NCBI GenBank assembly: GCA_003599745.1
Contig: QZJL01000052.1
Location: 1 to 41,241 of the forward strand
Source of the DNA: Dehalococcoidia bacterium
GTDB lineage: Bacteria > Chloroflexota > Dehalococcoidia > Dehalococcoidales > SURF-40
Reading direction: 5' to 3'
DNA length: 41,241 nucleotides
The position numbers were made by a program, and so were the translations under genes. The notes under the pieces were generated by a model that was given only the letters and a program-made list of their open reading frames with translations, did no database searches and had not been told where the DNA came from. The first letter of the stretch is position 1; each line of letters opens with the position of its first letter. Positions 23,319 to 32,570 of the stretch are shown one piece after another.

Positions 23319-25631
23319 TTAAATTGCCCCGATGCCAGCCCGGGGCATAGTGGCGGCAGGAATTTCGACTTTGAGGCGTGTCTTTTCCCCCGGCCTAGAT
23401 TTGATGCTGAAAGTCCCTCCCAGCAGAGTCGTTCTTTCTTGAATGCCCACCAGCCCCAGCGACTCGCTTCCTGACCGGGAGCGCAGGGCGGCGCCGCCAT
23501 CGAATCCCTTGCCGTCATCTTCTATGGTGACGGTGACTCTACCTTCGCCGGCGGTCAGTTTTATGTGAACGTTTTTCGCCCCGGCATGCTTAACGATATT
23601 GTTGATGGCCTCCTGGACGATGCGGAACAGCGACGTTTCTACGACCGGGTTCAGGCGTTCGGAAAAACCCTTGCTCTCGAATTTGACCTTAATCCCGAGG
23701 TTTTCCAGATGGGTGCTGGCGTAGGTCCTGATGGCGATAACCAGTCCCAGGTCATCGAGCGCCGAGGGACGCAGGTTGAGGGTGAGGCGGCGGATTTCTT
23801 CCAGCGCCCGGACGACCAGCGACTTGGCGCTTTCCATCTTGCTCTTGAGTTTGGCCTGTTCGGGTGTGACCATATCCGCCATTGACTCGATGCTCATAAT
23901 CAGCCCGGTGAGGGTCTGGCCGAACTCGTCGTGCAGTTCCCGGGAGATGCGCTTGCGCTCATCCTCCTGAGCGGTGATAGCGCCGGACAGGAGTTGCCCC
24001 CGTAATTGTTCTTTCTGTTTTGCCTCTTCGTACAGGATAGCGTTTTCAATCGCCAGACCGATATGATAGCCAATCGAGTCTAGAAGGCGGAAGTCGTGCT
24101 CGGTAAAATAGTTGTCGCCGGAGCAGGTAACATTCATGATGCCCAGCGTGCGGTTCTTGGTCTTCAGAGGCACGGAGACGAAGCCGCTGATGTTTTGCAG
24201 TATCTCTTCGCTCAGTCTCGGGCACTGTGAGGTGTGGTTCACCATCAGCGTTTGCCGCGCTTGCCACACCTGATGGCAGGCACACCTGACGGTGGTAAGT
24301 CCCAGGTTCTGGCACCTGAAGATGTCGGTGGGGCCGGTGCAGAACATTAGTTTCATCCGGTTTTCCCCAGTGTCCCTCAGGAAAACGCAGCCGGCGGTAG
24401 CCCTGGTAACCTCCAGGACTTTGCCGAAAGCCTTTTCCAGCACATCGGTGAGGTTGAGAGACTCACTTACCGAAGCGGCAATAGTATTGAGCGCCGAAAG
24501 TTCCTCGTTGCGCGACATAAGCTCGTCCCGGGAGTAGGACAGGTCCCTTGTCATTTCATAGAAAGCGTTACCGAGCTGTCCGATTTCATCACGCCGCGCC
24601 GTCGGCCTGGCGGCGTTGAAGTCGCCGGCGGCTACTTTGGTGGCCGCCGAGGTCAGCACTTTGATTGGCCTCACGATGCTCCTGATTATCGCCCAGGCCA
24701 GGAGCAGCGTCCCCATCAGCACGATAATGCCCAGGAGGATGAGCTGTCTCTCGAGCTGACGGGTGGGAGCCAGTGCCTCCTCTTCCGATTGCCGGATGGC
24801 TATGCCCCAGGAGGCGAATGAGAGTGGGGCGAAGGCAAGCACGTCTTGGCGGCGCTGGATTTCAGACTGGGTGGTTTCGTGGCAGCGGTGGCATGTTCTT
24901 ACCGCCGCCTTGCCTTCCTTTATGAGGTCGGCGAAGCGGCCGGGGTGGTCGCTCAACTCCGAAGCCACCGGGGGCGAACCCGGCTGTGTCCTGGCGACGA
25001 CCAGCCCGTTCCCATCCACGATTTCAAGATAGCCGGTGCTGCCTACCTCGATGTCTTCGCTGAAAATGTCGGGGCTTGACTGCTCAATGTCAATCGAGCT
25101 GGCCAGCAGCCCGACGACGTTGCCGTTCTCATCGGTGATGGCAGCGGTGGCCAGCACCACCCTTTGCCCGAGCACGGGACTATTTATCAGGTTAGATATG
25201 GTGGTGGCGCCAGTCTGCAGGGTGCGGTTAGGTTCGGGGTAAGAAGCGATGTCGGTGCCGAGAATCTGGCTGTCAGATGGCTGGACACTAACCACCCGGC
25301 CACTGGCGTCGGTCAGCATAATATCGGGTACGGAAATCCGCAGGCCGGCAAACAGCCGGTGCAGTGACTCGGTCATTTCAGCAAACTCGCTCCCGGCAGG
25401 GAATTCGCGGTACTGGTTAGCCGCATTCTCGAGTTGTGAGGCCGTTTGCGTCAGCCTCTCGTCCAGGTGGTTGGCCATAATCCGGGCTATGGTAAGCCGC
25501 TGGTCAAGGGTGCGCTGGGTGCTTTCCCTCAAAGACTCCAGCCCGAGCCAGCTGAACAGACCGAGGCCGATTAACAGCCCGGCGGCAACGAGCAGGCTGA
25601 TTCTCTTTTGCAGTGACAGGTTGGTGAACAA
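23319..25631 (-). CDS. Sensor histidine kinase with periplasmic CxxCH and Cys-rich GAF
   Basis: The 770-residue kinase starts with a transmembrane helix (13-32) and a Cache-like periplasmic sensor (about 35-290) containing CHRCH (C247, C250, H251), a c-type haem attachment motif. A second membrane helix (299-318), HAMP (319-370) and a GAF domain (388-535) follow. The GAF has cysteines at 415, 431, 440, 450, 452, 470 and 503, including a C-x-C-H. The transmitter is NarX/DesK-type HisKA_3 with the phosphorylated H567 in ISRELHDEFGQ, an N box (EAINNIVKH), DDGKGFD and GLVGIQER. Its partner regulator is directly downstream. The likely signal is redox or a haem ligand such as oxygen or NO; that part is inference. 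Confidence 0.9.
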   Translation of the reverse strand: MFTNLSLQKRISLLVAAGLLIGLGLFSWLGLESLRESTQRTLDQRLTIARIMANHLDERLTQTASQLENAANQYREFPAGSEFAEMTESLHRLFAGLRISVPDIMLTDASGRVVSVQPSDSQILGTDIASYPEPNRTLQTGATTISNLINSPVLGQRVVLATAAITDENGNVVGLLASSIDIEQSSPDIFSEDIEVGSTGYLEIVDGNGLVVARTQPGSPPVASELSDHPGRFADLIKEGKAAVRTCHRCHETTQSEIQRRQDVLAFAPLSFASWGIAIRQSEEEALAPTRQLERQLILLGIIVLMGTLLLAWAIIRSIVRPIKVLTSAATKVAAGDFNAARPTARRDEIGQLGNAFYEMTRDLSYSRDELMSRNEELSALNTIAASVSESLNLTDVLEKAFGKVLEVTRATAGCVFLRDTGENRMKLMFCTGPTDIFRCQNLGLTTVRCACHQVWQARQTLMVNHTSQCPRLSEEILQNISGFVSVPLKTKNRTLGIMNVTCSGDNYFTEHDFRLLDSIGYHIGLAIENAILYEEAKQKEQLRGQLLSGAITAQEDERKRISRELHDEFGQTLTGLIMSIESMADMVTPEQAKLKSKMESAKSLVVRALEEIRRLTLNLRPSALDDLGLVIAIRTYASTHLENLGIKVKFESKGFSERLNPVVETSLFRIVQEAINNIVKHAGAKNVHIKLTAGEGRVTVTIEDDGKGFDGGAALRSRSGSESLGLVGIQERTTLLGGTFSIKSRPGEKTRLKVEIPAATMPRAGIGAI

Positions 25632-25653
25632 ATCAGTTATTACTACCTTAAAG

Positions 25654-26670
25654 CTAAATATCCCTGCCGACCGCCCGGGCGATGGTTCTGAGTTCTCCCA
25701 TCAGCCTGACGAAGTCCGAAGGTGTCAGCGATTGCAGCCCGTCAACCAAGGCTTCCTTGGGGTTTGGGTGGACTTCGATGAGCAGGCCATCGGCGCCGGC
25801 GGCGATGGCGGCCCTGGCGATGGCGGGCACCAGCGAGTAGTGGCCGGCGGCGTGGCTGGGGTCAACAATCACCGGCAGGTGGCTTGCCCTCTTGATGACC
25901 GGGATAGAAGAAATGTCCATTGAGAAGCGAGTTGAGGTTTCGAAGGTGCGGATGCCCCTTTCGCAGAGGATGACCCGCTGGTTGCCTTCGGCCAGAAGGT
26001 AGTCGGCGGCGGTGAGCCATTCGGTGACAGTGCAGGCGAAGCCGCGCTTCAAGATGACCGGGGACTGGCTCTTGCCCACCTCGGTCAGCAGGGTGAAGTT
26101 CTGCATATTACGCGCCCCGACTTGGAGAATATCGGCTGACCCGGCAACCAGGGCGACTTCGTGGTTATCCACCACCTCGGTGACCACCGGCATCGCGAAT
26201 TGTTTTCGGACCCTGGCCAGGAGCTTAAGACCTTCTTCTTCCAGTCCTTGGAAGCTGAATGGCGAAGTGCGCGGCTTGAAGGCGCCGCCGCGCAGGACTC
26301 TGGCCCCGGCTTTCTTCACGATTTCTGCGGCGGCCATCATCTGTTCTTCGCTCTCGACGGCGCAGGGGCCGGCCATGACCACGATTTGCTTGCCGCCGAT
26401 GGCAACGTCGCCCACTTCGACCTTGCTGTCTTCGCTCTTGAATTCCCTTGAAGCCAGCTTGTAGGGTTTCATGATACGGGTGACGCTTTCCACGCCGGGG
26501 AGCACCGCGAAAACGTCGGTGGGCAAACTGCCGGTATTGTTGCCCAGGATAGCCACCACCGCTTTGCTGGTGCCCAGATTAAGCTGAACGCTCAGGCCGA
26601 GCGATTTCGCCCGCTGCACCACGCCGTCTATCTCTTCGACGGTGGTGCCCGCCCTCATCTCAACAATCAC
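25654..26670 (-). CDS. aroF: 3-deoxy-7-phosphoheptulonate (DAHP) synthase
   Basis: This 338-residue type I-beta DAHP synthase condenses phosphoenolpyruvate and erythrose 4-phosphate as the first step of aromatic amino acid synthesis. It has an N-terminal ferredoxin-like regulatory domain of about 70 residues ([14 protein letters not shown]...PGVESVTRI). The catalytic barrel follows, with [49 protein letters not shown] and [12 protein letters not shown] 26668-26670 is the start, behind AGGAGG with a spacer of about eight bases. The gene precedes the sensor kinase by 22 bases on the same strand, a pairing with no obvious metabolic link. It has its own promoter. Confidence 0.95.
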   Translation of the reverse strand: MIVEMRAGTTVEEIDGVVQRAKSLGLSVQLNLGTSKAVVAILGNNTGSLPTDVFAVLPGVESVTRIMKPYKLASREFKSEDSKVEVGDVAIGGKQIVVMAGPCAVESEEQMMAAAEIVKKAGARVLRGGAFKPRTSPFSFQGLEEEGLKLLARVRKQFAMPVVTEVVDNHEVALVAGSADILQVGARNMQNFTLLTEVGKSQSPVILKRGFACTVTEWLTAADYLLAEGNQRVILCERGIRTFETSTRFSMDISSIPVIKRASHLPVIVDPSHAAGHYSLVPAIARAAIAAGADGLLIEVHPNPKEALVDGLQSLTPSDFVRLMGELRTIARAVGRDI

Positions 26671-26699
26671 TTAAAGCGCCTCCTTGCTGGTTGCCTAAG

Positions 26700-26729
26700 A
26701 TGATAGCGGTAAACGGCCACTTCGGTCAA
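26700..26729 (-). promoter_or_regulatory. Promoter of the DAHP synthase/kinase transcription unit
   Basis: On the minus strand TTGACC (26724-26729) and TATCAT (26700-26705) are 18 bases apart. They lie just upstream of the AGGAGG and GTG start of aroF. In the remaining intergenic bases up to 26906 I see no further feature. Confidence 0.6.
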
Positions 26730-26906
26730 GGGACTTCCAAAAAGCCTGCGAGATTTACAATTGAAAGGCAGCAGAGTCTGGCTGCGGTATGGACTTGCCA
26801 GGAAACAATAGGAGACAAGGGGTGTATACTATCAAGGGCTGCAGCGCTGACGACGCTGACTACAAACCGACGGTGCGGTCAGTCGGATACGTAAACCTAT
26901 CTTGTT

Positions 26907-27884
26907 TTACTGGTAAAGGTGGCAGGCAACGAAATGGCCGCTCCTATCTTGGTATTTCGGCACATCTTTGGAGCAGATTTCCAGACGCTCGGGGCAGCGC
27001 GGGTGGAAGCGGCAACCGGCAGGCGGGTTCAAAGGGCTGGGGATTTCGCCGGGGAGCAGCATACGTTTGCGATTGCGTTCGACAGCGGGGTCGGGGATGG
27101 GCACGGCGGATATCAGCGCCCGCGTGTAAGGGTGGAGGGGGTCGTTGTAGAGGTCGTTGCTGGAAGCCAGCTCCACCAGTTTGCCCAGGTACATTACAGC
27201 GATGCGGTCGCTGATATGCCTGACCAGGGAAAGATCGTGTGAGATGAAGAGCATAGTGAGGTTCATGCTTTCCTGCAGGTTATCCAGAAGGTTTACAATC
27301 TGAGCCTGAATGGAAACGTCGAGCGCGGATACCGGCTCGTCGCATACCAGGAATGAGGGGTTGGTCGCCAGTGACCGGGCGATGCCGATGCGCTGGCGCT
27401 GGCCGCCGCTAAACATGTGCGGGTAGCGCTGCGCCATTTCCGGCTCCAGTTCCACCATGGTCAACAGCTCGGCGACCCTGTCCTTCAGTTGCTTGCCTTT
27501 GGCGATACCATGCACGACTAGTGGCTCGCCGACGATGGACTCCACGGTGTGGCGTGGGTCCAGCGAACTATAAGGGTCCTGAAATATCGGTTGGAATTTG
27601 GGACGCATCGCCCGCAGCTGCCCCCTAGGAATATGGGCGAGGTCAACGCCGTCGAATACTACCTGCCCGTAGGTAACGTCGTGTAGCCGCAGGATGCACT
27701 TGCCGACGGTGGTTTTGCCGGAGCCGGACTCCCCCACCAGTCCCAGGGTTTCCCCCCGGCGGATGAAAAAGCTCACGTTGTCAACCGCCTTGATATCGGC
27801 AATCTTGCGCTGTATGAGGATACCCCGGGTAATCGGGAAGTATTTATAGAGGTTTTTGACCTCGACCAAGATGTTGTTCTCCAA
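26907..27884 (-). CDS. oppF: Oligopeptide/dipeptide ABC transporter ATPase, OppF type
   Basis: This 325-residue ATPase has Walker A GESGSGKT, the signature [15 protein letters not shown], Walker [13 protein letters not shown] and the switch His in FISHDLS. The C-terminal oligopeptide extension ([15 protein letters not shown], with the conserved cysteines of the OppD/F Fe-S-like tail) marks the OppF/DppF group. It energises uptake of peptides or similar solutes with OppD and a permease. Its ATG follows the OppD stop after four bases. No substrate-binding protein or permease gene lies in the window, so the partners must be elsewhere. Confidence 0.93.
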   Translation of the reverse strand: MENNILVEVKNLYKYFPITRGILIQRKIADIKAVDNVSFFIRRGETLGLVGESGSGKTTVGKCILRLHDVTYGQVVFDGVDLAHIPRGQLRAMRPKFQPIFQDPYSSLDPRHTVESIVGEPLVVHGIAKGKQLKDRVAELLTMVELEPEMAQRYPHMFSGGQRQRIGIARSLATNPSFLVCDEPVSALDVSIQAQIVNLLDNLQESMNLTMLFISHDLSLVRHISDRIAVMYLGKLVELASSNDLYNDPLHPYTRALISAVPIPDPAVERNRKRMLLPGEIPSPLNPPAGCRFHPRCPERLEICSKDVPKYQDRSGHFVACHLYQ

Positions 27885-27888
27885 CTAC

Positions 27889-28863
27889 TTAACCTCCATC
27901 GCAGTAAGGGCAAGCTACCGTGTGGCCTTTGGAAACTTCGACCAGAGGAGGCCATTCGTCGGTGCAGACATCCTTGGTGCAGTAGCAACGCGGGTGGAAG
28001 GGACATCCCGGTGGCCGTCTGACGAGGTCTGGCGGCTGCCCCTGGATGGGAATGAGCTTGGTCTGGCGGTCGCGGTCGAGCCTCGGGCTGCAGTTGAGGA
28101 GCATCCTGGTATAAGGGTGAAGCGGGTTGGCGAAGATCTCTTCGCAGGTGGCCTGTTCAACAATGCGGCCGGCATACATCACGTTGACCCGTTCGGCGTA
28201 CTTGGCGACCATGCCCAGATTATGGGTGATGAGCAGGATGGCGGCATTGAAACGCTGCACTACCGAATCGAGTAGTTCGAGAAGCTGCGCCTGAATCGTG
28301 ACGTCAACCGCGGTGGTGGGTTCGTCAGCGATGATAAGTCTGGGGTTACAGGAGAGCGCCATGGCAATCATCACCCTCTGGCGCATACCGCCGCTGAATT
28401 GCATGGGATATTGCTTGAGCCTTTCCGCATCGGGGATGCCCACCAGCTCCAGCAGACGGGAGGCTTCGGCATAGGCCTTTTCCTTTTCGACCACCTTGTG
28501 CTCTACCATGGTCTCGGTTATCTGTCGGCCGATGGTGAAAACCGGGTTCAGGCTGGTCATCGGTTCCTGGAAAATGACCGAGATTTTATTGCCCCGGATT
28601 TGACGTATTTCCTCCTTATTCAGTTTCAGGAGGTCTTTGCCTTCGAACATCGCTTCGCCGGCCCAGACTTTGCCGGGTGGCTCGGGGATGAGTCGCAGCA
28701 GGGACAGGGCGCTCACCGTCTTGCCGCAGCCGGACTCGCCCACCAGGGCAACGATTTCGCCGGGCATCACGTTGTAGCTGATGCCGTCAACTGCTTTTAC
28801 CGGCCCCCGCCGCGTGTCGAAGTAGGTCTTCAGGTCGCGGACTTCAAGCAGAGGTTCCGCCAT
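27889..28863 (-). CDS. oppD: Oligopeptide/dipeptide ABC transporter ATPase, OppD type
   Basis: This 324-residue ATPase has Walker A GESGCGKT, the signature [15 protein letters not shown], Walker [14 protein letters not shown], a switch His in LLITHNLG, and the C-terminal [14 protein letters not shown] stretch of the oligopeptide ATPase family. It works with OppF as the heterodimeric motor of a peptide importer. The ATG at 28863 has GGAGG upstream (TTTTGGAGGCGTGCTAA). It is the first gene of this two-gene operon and has its own promoter. Separation of the ATPases from the membrane subunits is odd but not unknown. Confidence 0.93.
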   Translation of the reverse strand: MAEPLLEVRDLKTYFDTRRGPVKAVDGISYNVMPGEIVALVGESGCGKTVSALSLLRLIPEPPGKVWAGEAMFEGKDLLKLNKEEIRQIRGNKISVIFQEPMTSLNPVFTIGRQITETMVEHKVVEKEKAYAEASRLLELVGIPDAERLKQYPMQFSGGMRQRVMIAMALSCNPRLIIADEPTTAVDVTIQAQLLELLDSVVQRFNAAILLITHNLGMVAKYAERVNVMYAGRIVEQATCEEIFANPLHPYTRMLLNCSPRLDRDRQTKLIPIQGQPPDLVRRPPGCPFHPRCYCTKDVCTDEWPPLVEVSKGHTVACPYCDGG

Positions 28864-28934
28864 TTAGCACGCCTCCAAAACCTGGTTAAATTCAGGGCTA
28901 GCCTTGAACGCAAGGGGTATGAGGGCTAGTTGAT

Positions 28935-28962
28935 TTTATACTACACCGATAAGCGGTGTCAA
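28935..28962 (-). promoter_or_regulatory. Promoter with spacer dyad for oppD-oppF
   Basis: On the minus strand TTGACA (28957-28962) and TATAAA (28935-28940) are separated by 16 bases. ACACCG (28943-28948) and CGGTGT (28954-28959) form an inverted repeat mostly in the spacer. A regulator could bind there and block polymerase. Confidence 0.6.
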
Positions 28963-29000
28963 CCTTTCTAGAGAACCGGCCAAATCAAGATGTATTACCC

Positions 29001-30518
29001 TTATCCCCCGATATCCGCCAAGAAACGGGCATAGTCCGATTGCATCGTCCTGATGGCGGCAATTTCCTCTTGTGTGAGCCATTTGCTTACGTCAACCGTG
29101 TCCGAGGGATAGTGCGCCCGCTGGAAGCTTGGTCTCGCGGCGTAGGGAGCGGTGGCGTCAATCGCGATGCCCTCGCCGCCGCCGGCGCCGGTGCGGGCGG
29201 CATACTCGTTGAGAACATAGCCCACAGCAGCGGAGCCGGGCGGCGCCTTGTTAAACCCGGTCTGGGTGTTAGCCCGGGTAGCGATTGCCCAGAGGATGTC
29301 ATCGGCACTGTAAATATTAACGTCGTCGTCAACCGCCAGAATTAGCCGGCTCATCGAGACCCCGAGCGCGCCGGAAAGGATGTTCTTCACGAAGCTGTCG
29401 TCGCCGGAAAAGCGCTTTTTTACCTGGTAGACCGCACCGCTGTTCGCCCTGATGCCGTAAGGGATGTTCACATCGGTGACCAGTCCTGGCGCAATGCCCT
29501 CGGCAATATCGTAAAAGCATGCTTCACGGAATGATCTGGACAGGTTCTCGGTCTCGAAGGAAGCGGCGAGGGGAGTGTAAAAAATTGGCCGGTCCTGACG
29601 ATGGGTGATAGCGGTGACCTGGAACTTGGGAGGTTTCAGCGCTTTAGCGAGGTAACCCGCCCACTCCGGGGCAAACGGCGACGCCTGGGCTTTGCCGAGC
29701 TTTTCCGCTTCATCGGTCTCGAATATTTTCTCCGGCAGGGCATAGCCTTCAATCACCCATTCGCTGTCGGCGATGGCGTAGGCGTCAACCGTTTTGGCTT
29801 TGCAGATTTCCACCGGCGCTTCCTGAAGCGCCCCGGCAATCGCCAGCTCGTCAGTGCCGTCGGGGACAACGGTGTGGATGGCGTAGGCCGCAGCCATCAT
29901 CATCACCGCCGGGGACACGCCGATGTTGATGGTCAAGGGCACGCGGCTGCCTTTAGTAAATTCGCCTGCCGCGATTTTGCCCAGGTGGGTGGCCGGGATG
30001 ATGTTAATGCTGCCCCAGTCCTTGCCCCGGAAATACATGCGCTTGAAGGAAATTTCCCAGGTTTCCTCTGCTGGATATTTTACCAGAGCTACGCCACCGC
30101 CGAGCATCGGGCCGGCATCATCCGGGGAGTGTTTGATGAGCGGGAGAGTGGTGCTGATATCAATGTTGGCGGTAATGACGATTTCCTGGGATGGCGCTTT
30201 AGAGACGATTTTAGGAGGAAGCGGAGTTTTAATAGCCCGGTGGCACTTGAACTTCAGTTTGCGGTGGTCGTCCAGGCCGAACATGGCAGCAGTGTCCTCG
30301 ATGCGGGCGAAGAGGTTACCGGCGTCCCTTACGCCCGGGTAGCCTTTGATGTTCTCGAAGAAGAAAGCCGGGCCGTTGTCCAGCTTTTTCTCGATGGCGC
30401 TGATTTCATAGACGGTGTCCACCTCATCCTTGATTTGCTTTAGCTCGCCGCGTGCCGCGAGAAAATCAATCGCCTCGCGGAAACTCCCCGGGATATGCTT
30501 AAGGCTCTCAGCACCCAT
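29001..30518 (-). CDS. UbiD-family decarboxylase/carboxylase
   Basis: This 505-residue protein has FRGKDWGSINIIPATHLGKIAAGE and VPLTINIGVSPAVMMMAA. The acidic segment SEWVIEGYALPEKIFETDEAEK near residues 255-275 corresponds to the E-x-P/Glu catalytic region of UbiD. These enzymes use prenylated FMN to interconvert aromatic or alpha,beta-unsaturated acids with their decarboxylated forms. Family members act in ubiquinone synthesis, phenol carboxylation and gallate or protocatechuate decarboxylation. The substrate cannot be told. No ubiX-like prenyltransferase is nearby. The neighbouring zinc alcohol dehydrogenase and Mo/W enzymes make an anaerobic aromatic or carboxylic acid pathway possible. 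Confidence 0.88.
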   Translation of the reverse strand: MGAESLKHIPGSFREAIDFLAARGELKQIKDEVDTVYEISAIEKKLDNGPAFFFENIKGYPGVRDAGNLFARIEDTAAMFGLDDHRKLKFKCHRAIKTPLPPKIVSKAPSQEIVITANIDISTTLPLIKHSPDDAGPMLGGGVALVKYPAEETWEISFKRMYFRGKDWGSINIIPATHLGKIAAGEFTKGSRVPLTINIGVSPAVMMMAAAYAIHTVVPDGTDELAIAGALQEAPVEICKAKTVDAYAIADSEWVIEGYALPEKIFETDEAEKLGKAQASPFAPEWAGYLAKALKPPKFQVTAITHRQDRPIFYTPLAASFETENLSRSFREACFYDIAEGIAPGLVTDVNIPYGIRANSGAVYQVKKRFSGDDSFVKNILSGALGVSMSRLILAVDDDVNIYSADDILWAIATRANTQTGFNKAPPGSAAVGYVLNEYAARTGAGGGEGIAIDATAPYAARPSFQRAHYPSDTVDVSKWLTQEEIAAIRTMQSDYARFLADIGG

Positions 30519-30722
30519 CGGCCACCTCGAAAGAATGAATCGGGTAAGACGGTTGTCGAAGCACCAGAATATTTCTCGCCACTTGCCTAAATATAGCCAA
30601 ACCGGACTCTAAAGTCAACCTGCGTAGCTTTGGGTGTTAAGTCGGTCTTCGCAAAAAATGAATAAAATCGTAACCTCTGCCCCCGGCTTGTAATATGGAA
30701 GGAATGCCAATGGCATACCTGA

Positions 30723-30728
30723 TATAAT
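30723..30728 (+). promoter_or_regulatory. Consensus -10 of the 35-residue CxxC protein gene
   Basis: A perfect TATAAT lies at 30723-30728. An AGAGGAGG ribosome-binding site (30746-30753) precedes the ATG at 30761. No clear -35 lies at the proper distance. The strength of these signals supports the reality of the tiny gene. Confidence 0.5.
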
Positions 30729-30760
30729 CTCGGTAGAGAAGTTCCAGAGGAGGCAAGGCT

Positions 30761-30868
30761 ATGTGTCAGACGTGCCGTCGTCACCATCCTGAGCTTTACG
30801 CTGACAAACCCACCGTCAAGGTCGCGAAGGCAGATAAAGGGAAGAAAACGTCCGCCAAAAAGAAATAG
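30761..30868 (+). CDS. 35-residue CxxC protein with lysine-rich tail
   Basis: The sequence begins MCQTCRRHHPELY, a CxxC with two following histidines, and ends in a strongly basic tail (KVAKADKGKKTSAKKK). I do not recognise the family. Expression signals are unusually good for so short a frame: TATAAT at 30723, AGAGGAGG ending seven bases before the ATG, and a clean TAG at 30866-30868. It lies between the UbiD gene and the zinc alcohol dehydrogenase, both on the opposite strand. The Cys/His pair could bind zinc, and the tail could bind nucleic acid or acidic partners. Both are guesses. Confidence 0.6.
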   Translation: MCQTCRRHHPELYADKPTVKVAKADKGKKTSAKKK

Positions 30869-30879
30869 CAAGAAGGTTC

Positions 30880-31950
30880 TTAAGTTCCTATTCTCAGGAC
30901 TTTCGAGCCGCGGATTTGGCCGCTTTTAAGCTCGACCAGGGCTTTATTCGCCTCTGCCAGTCCGTACTCTTGAACCTCGGGTTCAAGGCGCATTTTTGCC
31001 GCTAAACCGAGGAACTCCTGGCCGTCCTGCCTCGTCACGTTGGCCACGGACTTGATTTCCTTTTCCCACCACAGGTGCTCGGGGTAGTCCAGCCCGAATA
31101 GTAAGTCTTTGTCCGCGGGCTCTTTACGGATAAGGTTGATGACAAGTCTGCCGCCCTTTTGCAGGTTTTCCAGGGCGAATAACACCGGTTTCCAGGCGGG
31201 CGTGGTGTCAATCGCACAGTCCAGTTTTTTCGGTGTCCTGTCACTGATGTCGCCGGCCCAGTCCGCGCCCAGTTGCCGGGCTAGTTCTCTTTCGGCAGGG
31301 TTGCGGCTGACGACGAAATTTTCCGAGTTGGGATACAGGAAATTCGCCATCTGGATTACCAGATGGTTGGCGGAGCCGAAACCGTAGAGGCCGAGGGTCT
31401 TGCCGTCGGCCATGCCGGTTAATTTTAACGAGCGGTAGCCAACTACTCCGGCGCACATCAGGGGGGCAACCTTGACCGGGTCACGCAGGTTTTCAGGAAG
31501 CTTCTGGGCGTAGTTTTCATTCAGCACCATATACTCGGCATAACCGCCGTCGGCGTGGCAGCCGGTGCCCTGAAATTCCTCGCACAGGTTTTCTTCCGAG
31601 TTACGGCAGAAGCGGCATTGACCGCAGCTTGAGTATAGCCAGGTGCCGCCGACTCTGTCCCCGGGTTTAAATCTGGTAGCTTTGGTCCCGACTTCAGCGA
31701 CAGTCCCCACCGGCTGGTGCCCCGGAATTACCGGCAGCTTCGGCGGTGATATTCTGCCCTCTATCTGGTCAAGTTCGGTGCGGCAGACGCCGCAGGCGGA
31801 GACCCTGATGAGAATGTCTTTCGGGCCAGGTTTCGGGATGGGCAACTCGACCAGCTCAAGCGGTTCGGTTTTCAGGGGCAGGTCTTCTATTTGCCGTTTT
31901 TTCCCCGCCACTTCGATTTCGCAGTTCTCTTTAAGGACAAGGGCTTTCAT
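30880..31950 (-). CDS. Zinc-dependent alcohol dehydrogenase (MDR family)
   Basis: This 356-residue medium-chain dehydrogenase has the catalytic zinc ligands in SACGVCRTELD and VIPGHQPVG. The structural zinc site is in SCGQCRFCRNSEENLC (four cysteines), and the Rossmann segment is LGLYGFGSANHLVIQMAN. That last glycine pattern is GxGxxN rather than GxGGLG. It oxidises or reduces an alcohol/aldehyde pair with NAD(P). The N-terminus is longer than average (about 35 residues before the beta strand IPKPGPKDILI). It is the third gene of an operon with the Mo enzyme and the ferredoxin (9-base gap). Confidence 0.92.
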   Translation of the reverse strand: MKALVLKENCEIEVAGKKRQIEDLPLKTEPLELVELPIPKPGPKDILIRVSACGVCRTELDQIEGRISPPKLPVIPGHQPVGTVAEVGTKATRFKPGDRVGGTWLYSSCGQCRFCRNSEENLCEEFQGTGCHADGGYAEYMVLNENYAQKLPENLRDPVKVAPLMCAGVVGYRSLKLTGMADGKTLGLYGFGSANHLVIQMANFLYPNSENFVVSRNPAERELARQLGADWAGDISDRTPKKLDCAIDTTPAWKPVLFALENLQKGGRLVINLIRKEPADKDLLFGLDYPEHLWWEKEIKSVANVTRQDGQEFLGLAAKMRLEPEVQEYGLAEANKALVELKSGQIRGSKVLRIGT

Positions 31951-31959
31951 TCCAGTTCT

Positions 31960-32568
31960 CTAGCCGGGCATTTCTCTGTCCGGTGTGACGATAATACGCC
32001 GGAGTGGTAAGTGTCCGGTGTCTTTGCGGGGTTTGAAGATGATTGATGGCCGCAGCTCTTCGGAGTACGTAAAGCCTTCGGCATCCCTCGCCTCGCCATA
32101 CTTTACTTTCAAATCATCCAGATGGCCGGCGTCTAAAGCCTGCGTCGGGCAACTGTCAACACACACCGGCTTCTGCCTCTCTGCCCACCTTTCCCGGCAC
32201 AGGTCGCACTTCTGCACGCTGGCGTCTTCTTCCGGCCCGAACTGCGGCGCGCCGTAGGGGCAGGCTTCGAAGCATAACTGGCAGCCGTCTTTGCCCAGGC
32301 ACTTCTGGCTGTCTATGGTTACGATGCCGTCTTCCCGCTTGGTGATTGCCCCCTGCGGGCAGGCAGCAACACAGGCGGGGTTCTGGCAGTGATAGCAGGT
32401 CATCGGGAGAAAAGTAACGAATAAGTCCGGGTATCTGCCCTTCTCAACGGTCTTGACCCTCAGCCAGCAGGCCGGCCCGGCGGGCACGTCATGCCAGTCC
32501 CGGCAGGCTACCACGCAGGCGAAGCAGCCGGTACAGCGGTTCTGGTCGAAATAAAATCCGTATTGCAT
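31960..32568 (-). CDS. DmsB-like ferredoxin subunit
   Basis: The 202-residue protein has no signal peptide and begins MQYGFYFDQNRCTGCFACVVAC. Four cysteine groups follow the DmsB/HycB pattern: CTGCFACVVAC; CYHCQNPACVAAC; CLGKDGCQLCFEAC; and CDLCRERWAE...CVDSC. Each binds a [4Fe-4S] cluster. It starts two bases after the Mo subunit's stop and is its natural electron-transfer partner. There is no membrane-anchor gene, so the pair is likely soluble and cytoplasmic, unlike membrane-bound DMSO reductase. Confidence 0.93.
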   Translation of the reverse strand: MQYGFYFDQNRCTGCFACVVACRDWHDVPAGPACWLRVKTVEKGRYPDLFVTFLPMTCYHCQNPACVAACPQGAITKREDGIVTIDSQKCLGKDGCQLCFEACPYGAPQFGPEEDASVQKCDLCRERWAERQKPVCVDSCPTQALDAGHLDDLKVKYGEARDAEGFTYSEELRPSIIFKPRKDTGHLPLRRIIVTPDREMPG

Positions 32569-32570
32569 GG

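Noticed and set aside
30587-30871. 94-codon minus-strand frame between the UbiD and alcohol dehydrogenase genes
   Set aside because: It is antisense to the small CxxC gene, has no ribosome-binding site and its composition does not look like a protein. The plus-strand small frame has far better signals.
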